Assembly (NCBI RefSeq): GCF_050717535.1
Contig: NZ_JBOITM010000074.1
Coordinates: 32,353 to 96,352 of the forward strand
Source of the DNA: Clostridium_AD sp050717535
GTDB taxonomy: Bacteria; Bacillota; Clostridia; Clostridiales; Clostridiaceae
Length of the DNA: 64,000 nucleotides
Direction: 5' to 3'
Part shown: piece by piece, positions 17,055 to 25,576 of the stretch
Layout: the number at the start of each line of letters is the position of its first letter
Position numbering within the stretch: position 1 is the stretch's first letter
Made by a program: the position numbers and the translations under genes
Notes under the pieces: generated by a model
The model's database searches: none
Told to the model about the DNA's origin: nothing
The model's input: the letters and a program-made list of their open reading frames with translations, nothing else

Positions 17055-18155
17055 ATGGGAATAAATGAAATTATTATATACATAATGGTTATTTTTATGG
17101 TTTTAGGTGCAATAGATAAGTGCATAGGAAACAAATTTGGTCTAGGAGAGCAATTTGAAGAGGGCTTTATGGCAATGGGTTCATTAACTATAGCCATGGT
17201 TGGTGTAGTTTGTTTAGCACCAGTACTTGCAAGTGTACTAAAACCTGTAATAGTACCAATTTATACTGCACTCGGTGCAGATCCATCTATGTTTGCTACT
17301 ACTTTACTTGCTTGTGATATGGGAGGATACCCTCTTGCAAAAGAACTTGCACAAACAGCTCAAGCAGCGAGTTTCTCGGGGGTAATTATAGGATCTATGA
17401 TGGGACCAACTATTGTATTTACTATACCAGTTGCTCTTGGAATAATTAGAAAAGAAGACCATAAATTCTTAGCAACAGGAGTACTTGCAGGAATAATAAC
17501 AATTCCTATAGGAGCATTTATAGGAGGAATTGTAGCTGGATTTGGAGTAATAATGGTCCTTAAAAATCTTATTCCAATAATAATAGTTGCAGCGCTTTTA
17601 GCTATAGGCTTGTGGAGAATTCCTGAAAAAATGATAAAAGGCTTTAGTGTTTTTGGAAAAGGAGTAGTTGTGGTAATAACAATAGGTCTTGCAGCTATAA
17701 TAGTAGAAACTTTAACAGGATTGGTTGTTATTCCTGGCATGGCACCATTATCAGATGGTATCGCTATAGTAGGTTCTATTGCCATAGTCTTAGCAGGAGC
17801 CTTCCCAATGGTTTTTGTTATAACAAAAGTATTTAAAAAACCTCTTATGAAACTTGGTTCATTGTTAGGTATGAATGATATTTCAGCAGCAGGTATGGTG
17901 GCAAGTCTTGCAAATAATATACCAATGTTTGGAATGATGAAGGATATGGATGATAGAGGTAAGATAATTAACGTTGCGTTTGCAGTTAGTGCGTCCTTTG
18001 TATTTGGAGATCATTTAGGTTTTGTTGCAGGAGTAGAAAAAGGAATGATATTCCCCATGATAGTTGCAAAATTAATTGGTGGAATTACAGCAGTTGCACT
18101 CGCTTGTTTTATACTTAAAAGAAATAAAAAAGACATGGCTATTGAAGCAAAATAA
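17055..18155 (+). CDS. eutH: Ethanolamine transporter EutH
   Basis: 366-residue membrane permease with about ten helices. MGINEIIIYIMVIFMVLGAIDK start, GLGEQFEEGFMAMGSL, CDMGGYPLAKELAQ and GDHLGFVAG are family landmarks. Imports ethanolamine at low concentration or low pH. RBS AAGGGG. It is followed by eutQ after 20 bases. Confidence 0.95.
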   Translation: MGINEIIIYIMVIFMVLGAIDKCIGNKFGLGEQFEEGFMAMGSLTIAMVGVVCLAPVLASVLKPVIVPIYTALGADPSMFATTLLACDMGGYPLAKELAQTAQAASFSGVIIGSMMGPTIVFTIPVALGIIRKEDHKFLATGVLAGIITIPIGAFIGGIVAGFGVIMVLKNLIPIIIVAALLAIGLWRIPEKMIKGFSVFGKGVVVVITIGLAAIIVETLTGLVVIPGMAPLSDGIAIVGSIAIVLAGAFPMVFVITKVFKKPLMKLGSLLGMNDISAAGMVASLANNIPMFGMMKDMDDRGKIINVAFAVSASFVFGDHLGFVAGVEKGMIFPMIVAKLIGGITAVALACFILKRNKKDMAIEAK

Positions 18156-18175
18156 CAATGAATGGAGGAATTAAA

Positions 18176-18628
18176 TTGGAAAATATAGATGCAAAATTAA
18201 TTGAAGACATGGTGAGAAAAATAATAACTGAAAGTTTATCTAAAGATAAATGCGGATTTGAAAAACAAGTAGATCCTAGTGGTATAATGTCAATAAAATT
18301 AGACACTGTAAAAATGGGTAAGTTTGATACAGGCAAAGAGGGAGACGATGTACTTTTAACTGATGTTGTAACATTAGAAGAAAGCCCAAGACTTGGATGC
18401 GGTCTTATGGAGATGAAAGAGACAACCTTTGACTGGACATTAAATTATGACGAAATAGATTATGTTATAGAGGGAACTTTAGAAGTAATCATTGATGGAA
18501 GAAAAGTTGTAGCCAATAAAGGGGAAATAATCTTAATTCCTAAAAATTCAAAAATTCAATTTAGTGTTCCAAACTATGCAAAGTTTATGTTTGTAACATA
18601 TCCTGCTAATTGGGCGGATTTGAAGTAG
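18176..18628 (+). CDS. eutQ: EutQ, cupin protein / acetate kinase
   Basis: 150 residues with TTG start at 18176, seven bases after GGAGG; an in-frame ATG at 18158 lies upstream of this RBS and is rejected. N-terminal helix DAKLIEDMVRKIITESL could target to the shell. The C-terminal ~100 residues are a cupin (DEIDYVIEGTLEVIIDGRKV, KGEIILIPKNSKIQFSVP). Salmonella EutQ has reported acetate kinase activity. Last gene of the operon, followed directly by a terminator. Confidence 0.92.
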   Translation: MENIDAKLIEDMVRKIITESLSKDKCGFEKQVDPSGIMSIKLDTVKMGKFDTGKEGDDVLLTDVVTLEESPRLGCGLMEMKETTFDWTLNYDEIDYVIEGTLEVIIDGRKVVANKGEIILIPKNSKIQFSVPNYAKFMFVTYPANWADLK

Positions 18629-18654
18629 ATTTGTTTGTCTATAAAACTAATAGA

Positions 18655-18680
18655 AAAAGAAGCGGATTGCCGCTTCTTTT
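18655..18680 (+). terminator. Terminator of the eut operon
   Basis: Perfect 11-bp stem AAAAGAAGCGG/CCGCTTCTTTT with loop ATTG and T-rich 3' end. Sits 27 bases after the eutQ stop. Confidence 0.92.
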
Positions 18681-18894
18681 AGTGTTTTATATAAATAATA
18701 AAGTAATAAATGCTAAAAATATGATTAAGTAAATCTAATAAATAATAATTCATACAGCAATTAATGCCCATATTAAAAAAATAATCTCATTTATAAGCAT
18801 AATTAAAATAAATATATAATATTAGGAGGAATTTACCAAAAAATCTTGAATATATGTAATATATACTATTTTATATTATAAGGGAGCGTTTTAG

Positions 18895-19209
18895 ATGGAA
18901 TTAAGCAAACTAGAAAATCAAATAGTGATGGATATTTATGATGCTGATATGTCGCCAGGAATGTCATTTGAAATTCAAAATTATAAATTAGATGAGCAAG
19001 ACCCAAAAGACAGGAAACAAGAATTTGCTTATCATTTAGTAAAATTAAAAAGATTAGGTTTAATAAAGTATGAAGAAAAAGAAGCCTTCTTAAAAGGTGG
19101 AAGTATTAGCGCTAAATATAATAATAGTGTAAGAGTGGTTCGTGAGGATAAAATACACATTGATTATGAGGGAATAAAATTGGTAGAAGAGGATAAAAGA
19201 AACCTATAA
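18895..19209 (+). CDS. Hypothetical 104-residue protein, winged-helix-like
   Basis: Not recognised as a named family. RBS AAGGGAG precedes the ATG. Helical N-terminal half (LSKLENQIVMDIYDADM) then a segment EFAYHLVKLKRLGLIKYEEKE that looks like a recognition helix plus the wing of a small winged-helix domain, followed by two beta strands (SVRVVREDKIHIDYEGIKL). It may be a small regulator or phage-like protein. It stands alone between the eut terminator and its own terminator at 19218. A stray GGAGG at 18824 upstream has no ORF behind it. Confidence 0.6.
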   Translation: MELSKLENQIVMDIYDADMSPGMSFEIQNYKLDEQDPKDRKQEFAYHLVKLKRLGLIKYEEKEAFLKGGSISAKYNNSVRVVREDKIHIDYEGIKLVEEDKRNL

Positions 19210-19217
19210 CTTAGGTG

Positions 19218-19249
19218 AAAAAAGAATTCTAGTAATAGGGTTCTTTTTT
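19218..19249 (+). terminator. Terminator after the 104-residue ORF
   Basis: AAAAAAGAA (19218-19226) pairs with TTCTTTTTT (19241-19249), extended inward by four pairs including two G-U. The T-run is inside the 3' arm. Confidence 0.8.
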
Positions 19250-19344
19250 ATTAGTAAACATATTGACCAAAATCGTATGTTTATGGGTTAAGGGCATATG
19301 TCCTTTTCATTATAAGCAATTTATGATATATTATTGGTATAAAA

Positions 19345-19452
19345 ATTTTATCATTTGTTCTCCGAGTCATATTTCCTAAGGGATGCTATGGAATTATGAC
19401 CGTTAGGGTTAAATTGAAAACGATTTAGCCTTCCATTTGAAAAGGGGGATGC
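19345..19452 (+). promoter_or_regulatory. Moco/Tuco-type riboswitch before tupA
   Basis: The leader contains the conserved blocks I associate with the Moco RNA motif in order: TTCTCCGAGTCATATTTCC (19368 on), a short stem-loop, GACCGTTAGGGTT (19399-19411), and the 3' block GCCTTCC...GAAAAGGGGGATGC (19428-19452). It stands before the tungstate transporter and cofactor genes, so tungsten cofactor is the likelier ligand. No terminator follows; control may be of translation, since the tupA ribosome site AAAGGGGGA repeats part of the riboswitch 3' block and could compete for the same partner. The expected response is repression when cofactor is plentiful. Confidence 0.78.
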
Positions 19453-19501
19453 TTAATTGTCATTCTCTTTTATATACAAAAATATAAAGGGGGATTTTTT
19501 T

Positions 19502-20344
19502 ATGTCAATATTTAAAATTAAACGTCGTTTCAAGAATTTATTAGTAATATCACTTTGTATTGTTATGGCTTTTGCTATAACAGCATGTTCAAAAGAAGAG
19601 AGGTCTATGGTTCTTGCAACCACAACAAGTACTCAAGATTCAGGGCTTTTGGATTATTTGCTGCCCTTATTTAAAGCAGATACAGGTATTACAGTTAAGG
19701 TACTTGCTAAAGGAACAGGAGAAGCAATAGAGGTTGCCAAGCGTGGAGATGCAGATGCATTGCTTGTGCATGCAAAGTCTCAAGAACTTCAATTTGTTAA
19801 AGATGGATTTGCTACAGAAAGGCTTGAAGTGATGTATAATGACTTTGTAATAGTAGGACCAAAAGATGACCCTGCAAAACTTAAAGAGAAAGCTCCAAAA
19901 GATGCAACAGCTGCATTAAAATTACTTAGTAGCAGTGAAGCAAAATTTATATCTAGAGGAGATAAATCAGGTACTAATACAAAAGAACTTTCTATATGGA
20001 AGGCTGCAGGAATAACACCTACTGGAAAATGGTATATATCAGCAGGAAAAGGCATGGGAGCAGTACTTACAATGGCATCTGAGAAAAAAGCTTATACATT
20101 GACTGACAGGGCTACATATTTAAATATGAAGGCTACATTAGATTTGGATATTGTTACTGAAAAGGGTACAGATTTATTAAATCAGTATGCTTTATTAAGA
20201 ATGGATGATAGCAAGAATAAAATTAAAGTAGAAGAAGAAAACGAATTTATTGATTGGATGCTTTCTGATAAAGGACAAAAGCTTATAGGTGAATATGGCA
20301 AGGAGAAATATGGCATGCCTTTATTTGTACCTAATGCAAATTAG
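19502..20344 (+). CDS. tupA: Tungstate ABC transporter, substrate-binding lipoprotein
   Basis: 280 residues from ATG 19502; a longer frame from 19457 begins inside the leader and is rejected. Lipoprotein signal: KIKRRFKN, hydrophobic stretch and lipobox ITAC with Cys29. The mature part starts with VLATTTSTQDSGLLDYLLP, the TupA/WtpA-unlike TTTSTxDSG anion-binding signature, followed by KGTGEAIEVAKRGDADALLVHA and the SRGDKSGTNTKE ligand loop. It captures tungstate outside the cell for TupBC. Tandem 16-bp repeats begin at its last codons. Confidence 0.93.
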   Translation: MSIFKIKRRFKNLLVISLCIVMAFAITACSKEERSMVLATTTSTQDSGLLDYLLPLFKADTGITVKVLAKGTGEAIEVAKRGDADALLVHAKSQELQFVKDGFATERLEVMYNDFVIVGPKDDPAKLKEKAPKDATAALKLLSSSEAKFISRGDKSGTNTKELSIWKAAGITPTGKWYISAGKGMGAVLTMASEKKAYTLTDRATYLNMKATLDLDIVTEKGTDLLNQYALLRMDDSKNKIKVEEENEFIDWMLSDKGQKLIGEYGKEKYGMPLFVPNAN

Positions 20345-20391
20345 GACTAATGCAAATTAGCACTAATGTAATTAGAACTAATGCGAAAAAA
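20331..20391 (+). repeat. Tandem 16-bp repeats overlapping the tupA stop
   Basis: Units CTAATGCAAATTAGGA (20331-20346), CTAATGCAAATTAGCA (20347-20362), a 15-base variant (20363-20377) and a partial fourth copy. Each full unit is itself a small palindrome (CTAAT...ATTAG). The first copy covers the last tupA codons and stop, suggesting slippage from the gene end. Confidence 0.85.
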
Positions 20392-20402
20392 TAGGTGATT
20401 TT

Positions 20403-21053
20403 ATGAGTTATTATGGAGAAGTTGCACATATAGTTTTATTATCCTTGTTTGTTTCAATTACAGCCACATTAATAGCATCAATGGCAGGGATGTTACTAGC
20501 AATACCTCTTGCCTTAAAAGATTTTAGGATGAAAAAATATATTGTGAGAATATCTGAAACTTCTATGAGTATTCCACCAGTGCTAATGGGACTGGTGGTT
20601 TATCTATTACTTTCAAGAAAGGGACCGTTAGGACATTTTGAACTGTTATATACTCCTGCGGCAATGATTATAGCTCAGAGTCTTCTGGTATTTCCAATAG
20701 TATTTGGGCTTACTGTTTCAGCAATAGGAGGTCGTGGAAGGGAAATTAAGAAAAATTGTATTTCTTTAGGTGCAGGAAATAGAGAAACTCTACTTTTAAT
20801 AATAAGAGAATGCAAAGCTCAACTTTTTTCTGTTGTTGCTGTTGGTTTTGGAAGGGCAATTTCTGAGGTTGGTGCAGTGATGATGGTAGGTGGAAATATA
20901 AAAGGTGATACAAGGGTAATGACTACATATATAGCGCTGGAAACTGGTCAAGGCAAATTTTCTGAGGCTATTACTATAGGGATTATATTGCTTTTTGTTG
21001 CATTTATGGTTAATTTTATTTTGCATGGACTTAGTAAGATAGATGAAAAATAG
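20403..21053 (+). CDS. tupB: Tungstate ABC transporter permease
   Basis: 216 residues, six predicted membrane helices. The EAA-type loop that contacts the ATPase is visible as the stretch ISLGAGNRETLLLIIRECKAQ, followed by GRAISEVGAVMMVGGNI, a TupB hallmark. ATG follows ATAGGTGATTTT. It is ten bases before tupC. Confidence 0.93.
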   Translation: MSYYGEVAHIVLLSLFVSITATLIASMAGMLLAIPLALKDFRMKKYIVRISETSMSIPPVLMGLVVYLLLSRKGPLGHFELLYTPAAMIIAQSLLVFPIVFGLTVSAIGGRGREIKKNCISLGAGNRETLLLIIRECKAQLFSVVAVGFGRAISEVGAVMMVGGNIKGDTRVMTTYIALETGQGKFSEAITIGIILLFVAFMVNFILHGLSKIDEK

Positions 21054-21063
21054 GTGATAGGGT

Positions 21064-21798
21064 ATGAATATTAAATTGATAGATGTATGTAAAGAGTATA
21101 ATGGAAAAGAAGTATTAAATATAGATGAACTAAATTTTAAACAAGGCTATGTTTATGCATTGCTTGGTTTAAATGGTAGTGGAAAGACTACACTTTTGCA
21201 ATGTGCCTCAGGTATTGAGGCGTTTACAAGGGGAACTGTATTATATGACAATAAAGCATTTGGCGAATTTGTAAAAAGAGATATATCAGTTATGCTTCAA
21301 AGTCCATATTTATTCAATTCTTCAGTAATTGAAAATATAATAATGGGACTTAAATTCAGAAAATTCGGTAAAGATGCAATTGAGGAAAGAATAAGCCACT
21401 ATGTGAACTGCTTTGAAATAGATGACTTGCTTAATAAAAATACTAGAGAGTTATCGGGTGGAGAACAAGCAAAGGTGTCCCTACTTAGAACAGCTATTTT
21501 GCAAACCAAGATGACTTTTTTGGATGAACCTACTGCCAGTATGGATATTGAAAGTACGCTAAGAGCTGAAAAACTTATAAAAGCTATGGCTAAAGGAAAG
21601 AGAAGTGTTATTTTAGTCACTCATGACTTAATGCAAGCTGAGAGAGTAGCTGATTTTGTTATATTTTTAGACAAGGGTAGAATTATTGAACAGGGAGAAA
21701 AACATAAGGTTCTTAATTTTCCAGAGCATAAATTGCTAAGACAACTTTTAAAAAGGAGTGATGACAATGATAAAAACAGCAATATTGACCATGAGTGA
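21064..21798 (+). CDS. tupC: Tungstate ABC transporter ATP-binding protein
   Basis: 244 residues. Walker A GLNGSGKTT (about 34-42), Q-loop MLQSPYLF, signature LSGGEQAKVSLLRT, Walker B MTFLDEPTASMD and switch His in VTHDLMQAE. Its 3' end overlaps the moaB start by 32 bases, tying uptake to cofactor synthesis in one transcript. Confidence 0.94.
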   Translation: MNIKLIDVCKEYNGKEVLNIDELNFKQGYVYALLGLNGSGKTTLLQCASGIEAFTRGTVLYDNKAFGEFVKRDISVMLQSPYLFNSSVIENIIMGLKFRKFGKDAIEERISHYVNCFEIDDLLNKNTRELSGGEQAKVSLLRTAILQTKMTFLDEPTASMDIESTLRAEKLIKAMAKGKRSVILVTHDLMQAERVADFVIFLDKGRIIEQGEKHKVLNFPEHKLLRQLLKRSDDNDKNSNIDHE

Positions 21799-22258
21799 TA
21801 AGGGCTTTCGAGGAGAAAGAATAGATGGTACAGGTCCTGCAATTACAAGTGAATTAGAAGATAAGGGATTTATTATAAGCTATTATAAAATGATTCCTGA
21901 TGAAATTCGAGAAATAGAAAGAGAACTTATTTATTTATGTGATGAACTTAAGGTGGATTTAGTTTTAACTAATGGGGGAACAGGGTTTTCACAAAGAGAT
22001 GTCACTCCAGAAGCTACTCAAAATGTAATTGAAAAATATGTGCCTGGTATTGGCGAGGCTATGAGAATGAAATCACTTCAAATTACACCAAAAGCAGTGC
22101 TTTCAAGAAGTATTGCAGGAATTCGTGGAAAGACTTTAATTATTAATCTTCCCGGTAGCCCTAAAGCTGCTGTAGAAAATCTAGGGTTTGTATTATCTGC
22201 AATTCCACACGGAATTGATATATTGAAAGGCGAGGCTAGCGAGTGCGCTACCAAGTAA
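21767..22258 (+). CDS. moaB: Molybdopterin adenylyltransferase / MoaB family
   Basis: 163 residues. Start ATG 21767 is eight bases behind GGAG; earlier in-frame GTG/ATG codons are too close to that site. MoaB/MogA fold: AILTMSDKGFRGERIDGTGP, the loop TNGGTGFSQRDVTPEAT that binds molybdopterin, and NLPGSPKAAVENL. Adenylates the pterin before metal insertion by MoeA. It overlaps tupC. A 17-bp tandem repeat begins in its last codons. Confidence 0.9.
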   Translation: MIKTAILTMSDKGFRGERIDGTGPAITSELEDKGFIISYYKMIPDEIREIERELIYLCDELKVDLVLTNGGTGFSQRDVTPEATQNVIEKYVPGIGEAMRMKSLQITPKAVLSRSIAGIRGKTLIINLPGSPKAAVENLGFVLSAIPHGIDILKGEASECATK

Positions 22259-22329
22259 CGTGCGCTAGCAAGTAGCGAGCGCTAGCAAGTAGCGAGCGCT
22301 ATCAAGTAGCAAAAGTGCTAGTGAATAAC
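22243..22329 (+). repeat. Tandem 17-bp repeats overlapping the moaB stop
   Basis: Four full units at 22243-22259, 22260-22276, 22277-22293 and 22294-22310 (consensus GAGCGCTAGCAAGTAGC) and a degenerate fifth to 22329; a partial unit lies at 22231. The array is GC-richer than its surroundings and begins within moaB, like the separate array at the end of tupA. Confidence 0.88.
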
Positions 22330-22394
22330 CACTACTACAACTAAATTAATTTGCTAAAATTAGAAAACTAACGCAGGCACTAGGGGGAATGACA

Positions 22395-23618
22395 ATGGAA
22401 CTTTTTAATGTGGTATCTGTAAAAGAGGCTAAAGAAATAATAGATAGTTCGTTTACGTATGCACTTGGATGTGAAAAAATCAATATTTTGCAAAGTGCTT
22501 CTAGAATTAGTTTTAGTGATATAAAAGCAGAATGTAATATACCTGAATTCAAAAGGTCAACAGTAGACGGTTATGCAGTGAATTCAAGAGATGTAAACGG
22601 AGCTAGTGAAGCGATGCCGGCTATGCTTTTCCTAAAAGGTGAGGTTTTAATGGGAAAGGTACCACCCTCAGATATAGCTTTGGGTGAGTGTATGTATGTG
22701 CCAACAGGAGGAATGCTTCCGGGTTCCGCAGATAGTGTTGTGATGATTGAGTATAGCCATGGGATGGATGAGGATACAATACTAATTTATTCACCTGCAG
22801 CTATGGGAGATAATGTAATACAAGTTGGTGAAGATATAAATGCTGGGGATATTGTTATTAAAAAAGGTGATAAGTTAAGACCCTATGAGATAGGCGTCCT
22901 TGCAAGTATAGGAATTTCAGAGGTAACAGTTTATAAAAGACCGAGGGTTGCTATTATTTCAACTGGTGATGAAGTAGTGCCTTGTGAAGAAAAACCATCT
23001 ATAGGACAGGTGAGAGACATAAATACAAATCTGATTTGGTCCTTGCTTCTTGAGGATGGAATGCAGCCAGTAAGTTATGGAATTATTAAAGATGAATATA
23101 ATGATTTAAAGAATACAGTTGATAGAGCTTTTAATGAATGTGATATGGTATTGATTTCAGGAGGAAGTTCCGTAGGTAAGAAGGATCAGACCTTAAAGGT
23201 GATATCGTCCTACGACGATGGAGAGGTTTTGGTACATGGTATAGCAGTAAAACCTGGGAAACCAACTATAATAGGAAAACATGGTGAAAAAATAATATTT
23301 GGACTGCCAGGACATCCACTTGCGTGCTCCATTGTATATAAGGTACTTGTTAAAGAATATTTATATGGATTAACATCTCAAAGCGAAAAAATCTATGGAA
23401 CAGATGCAGTAATAAGTATAAACTACCATAGTGCTAAGGGCCGCGAGGAATATTTACCTGTAGAGCTTGAAACAATAGAAAATATGGTGGTTGCAAAACC
23501 TGTGTTTGGTAAATCTGGGTTAATATCAGTATTTTCAAAGGCCTGGGGATATGTTGTTATAGATAAGAACGTAGAAGGTTTAAAGGAAGGGCAAATAGTA
23601 CAAGTTTACAGATTATAA
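22395..23618 (+). CDS. moeA: Molybdopterin molybdotransferase MoeA (first copy)
   Basis: 408-residue class MoeA that inserts molybdate or tungstate into adenylated pterin. ATG 22395 lies eight bases behind AGGGGG. RSTVDGYAVNSRD is the substrate loop near residue 56; ISTGDEVVP opens the MoaB-like domain; SGGSSVGKKD and HGIAVKPGKPTIIG with GLPGHPLA complete the active site. It is followed by a second moeA fused to another domain, a pairing common in tungsten users, where one copy may be tungsten specific. Confidence 0.93.
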   Translation: MELFNVVSVKEAKEIIDSSFTYALGCEKINILQSASRISFSDIKAECNIPEFKRSTVDGYAVNSRDVNGASEAMPAMLFLKGEVLMGKVPPSDIALGECMYVPTGGMLPGSADSVVMIEYSHGMDEDTILIYSPAAMGDNVIQVGEDINAGDIVIKKGDKLRPYEIGVLASIGISEVTVYKRPRVAIISTGDEVVPCEEKPSIGQVRDINTNLIWSLLLEDGMQPVSYGIIKDEYNDLKNTVDRAFNECDMVLISGGSSVGKKDQTLKVISSYDDGEVLVHGIAVKPGKPTIIGKHGEKIIFGLPGHPLACSIVYKVLVKEYLYGLTSQSEKIYGTDAVISINYHSAKGREEYLPVELETIENMVVAKPVFGKSGLISVFSKAWGYVVIDKNVEGLKEGQIVQVYRL

Positions 23619-23657
23619 ATAAAATGATTAACTATATGGACAAAGGGGATGAGAGTA

Positions 23658-25565
23658 TTGGCTCAAGAGGTTTTTTTATCAAATATGGATTTAAAAGAGG
23701 CAATTGATTTATATTTTAACAAATTACTTCCTATAAAGAGTGAAGTAGAGTATGTTGTTACTTGGGATGCTGCAGGAAGAGTTTCATACTTGCCAATTTT
23801 TGCGGAAATATCCTCGCCTTTTTATAATAGTTCAGCCATGGATGGGATTGCAACGATAAGTACAAAAACTTATGGTGCAACAGATAGAAGTCATATTAAA
23901 CTCGAGGAAGGGATCGACTATTTAGTGGTAGATACTGGAGATCCTATACCGAAAGAATATGATTGCGTAATTATGGTAGAGGATTTGATAAATGTAGAAA
24001 AGGGAAAAATAGCTATTTATAAGAGCGCTACCCCTTGGCAGCATATTAGAACTATTGGGGAAGACATTGTTCAGACACAACTTATTATTCCATCAAAGCA
24101 TTTAATTAGGCCAGTTGATATAGCATCTATTATAGCCGGAGGAGTAAATGAAATTTCGGTGTATAAAAGACCAGTGGTTGGAATAATACCAACTGGAACT
24201 GAGATGGTGGAGCCCGGTGGTGACCTTGTGGTTGGAGACATAATTGAGTTTAACTCAAGAGTATTTTCTGCGCAAGTTAAGGAGTGGGGAGGAATACCTC
24301 TAAGATTTGATATAGTAATAGATGATTATTCACTTATTAAAGATGCTGTGAAAAGTGCAGTAGACAAGTGCGATATTATACTTATAAGCGCAGGTTCTTC
24401 AGCTGGTAGGGAGGATTTTACATGTAAGGTAATAGAGGAACTCGGTGAAGTTTATGTACATGGAGTAGCTATAAAGCCGGGTAAACCTGTTATTCTAGGG
24501 AGTATAGAAGGAAAGCCTGTTATTGGTATACCGGGATTTCCTGTGTCTGCTTATTTTGTAATGGAGAATATCTGTAAAAATATAGTCCGTACTTATCAAG
24601 GGATAAATAATGAAGAGAAAAAAACTATTGAGGCTATGCTTACTAGACGGACCATGTCAACACTAAAATATTTAGAGTTTGTTAGAGTTAAGATTGGTTT
24701 TGTTTCTGGAAAATATATTGCTACACCTATAGGTCGTGGGGCTGGAACAACAATGTCTTTAGTTAGGGCAGATGGGGTATTAGAAATTCCACAAAATATA
24801 GAAGGATATGAAGTGGGAACTAAAGTAAATGTTAAGCTTTTAAGAAGCCAGGATGAAATTAAAAATACTCTTGTATGCATTGGAAGTCATGACCCAATAG
24901 TAGATATAATTTCTGATCTTTTCCATATTAAAAACGCCAACTATTTTCTTTCATCTGCTCATGTTGGAAGCATGGGAGGCATAATGGCATTGAAAGGCTC
25001 AGAAACCCATATAGCTCCGATTCATTTACTTGACATGGAGGATGGAAGCTATAATATATCGTATCTTAAAAAATATTTAGGGTATAAACCTATGGCATTA
25101 ATTAAAGGTGTTAAAAGAATTCAGGGAATAATAGTGCCTAAAGGAAACCCATTAAATATTAAATCACTTTCAGATATAGCTATAAAGGGTAGAAAATTTG
25201 TTAATAGGCAAAGAGGTTCAGGTACTAGGTTATTTTTAGATTATAACCTAAAGAAAATTGATATTAATTCAAAAGATATATATGGCTATGAAAGAGAGGA
25301 ATTCACTCACATTGCTGTTGCAGCTGTAGTTGCTGCAGGGGATGCAGATTGTGGACTTGGAGTTTATTCTGCAGCAAAGCTCATGGACCTTGATTTTATA
25401 AAACTTGGAAATGAAGAATATGATTTTGCTGTGCCTGTTGAGGTTCTAAATACAAATATGATACGCGAATTTATAAAAGTAATTAGAGGCGATGATTTTA
25501 AAAGAGAACTTGATAAACTTGGAGGCTATGATTATTCAGAAATAGGTGAAATAATTGAAATTTAG
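23658..25565 (+). CDS. moeA: MoeA fused to periplasmic-binding-like domain (second copy)
   Basis: 635 residues. TTG 23658 is placed nine bases after AAAGGGG; an ATG at 23649 touches that site and is less likely. Residues 1-405 are MoeA: SSAMDGIATIS (loop changed from VDGYA to MDGIA), GIIPTGTEMVEPGG, SAGSSAGREDF, HGVAIKPGKPVILG and GIPGFPVSAY. Residues about 420-635 are a PBP/substrate-binding-like domain (CIGSHDPIVDIISDLF, RQRGSGTRLFLD, VAAGDADCGLGVYSAAK), a combination known from clostridia and archaea. The added domain may bind the oxyanion or the pterin. Confidence 0.9.
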   Translation: MAQEVFLSNMDLKEAIDLYFNKLLPIKSEVEYVVTWDAAGRVSYLPIFAEISSPFYNSSAMDGIATISTKTYGATDRSHIKLEEGIDYLVVDTGDPIPKEYDCVIMVEDLINVEKGKIAIYKSATPWQHIRTIGEDIVQTQLIIPSKHLIRPVDIASIIAGGVNEISVYKRPVVGIIPTGTEMVEPGGDLVVGDIIEFNSRVFSAQVKEWGGIPLRFDIVIDDYSLIKDAVKSAVDKCDIILISAGSSAGREDFTCKVIEELGEVYVHGVAIKPGKPVILGSIEGKPVIGIPGFPVSAYFVMENICKNIVRTYQGINNEEKKTIEAMLTRRTMSTLKYLEFVRVKIGFVSGKYIATPIGRGAGTTMSLVRADGVLEIPQNIEGYEVGTKVNVKLLRSQDEIKNTLVCIGSHDPIVDIISDLFHIKNANYFLSSAHVGSMGGIMALKGSETHIAPIHLLDMEDGSYNISYLKKYLGYKPMALIKGVKRIQGIIVPKGNPLNIKSLSDIAIKGRKFVNRQRGSGTRLFLDYNLKKIDINSKDIYGYEREEFTHIAVAAVVAAGDADCGLGVYSAAKLMDLDFIKLGNEEYDFAVPVEVLNTNMIREFIKVIRGDDFKRELDKLGGYDYSEIGEIIEI

Positions 25566-25576
25566 GAGGGGATTTT

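Noticed and set aside
18629..18894. Search for a cobalamin riboswitch or second eut regulator near the operon
   Set aside because: No B12-box (GCCACTG-like) conserved segment was seen in this gap or in the eutS and eutA leaders; only the eut terminator and an AT-rich spacer with a stray GGAGG at 18824.
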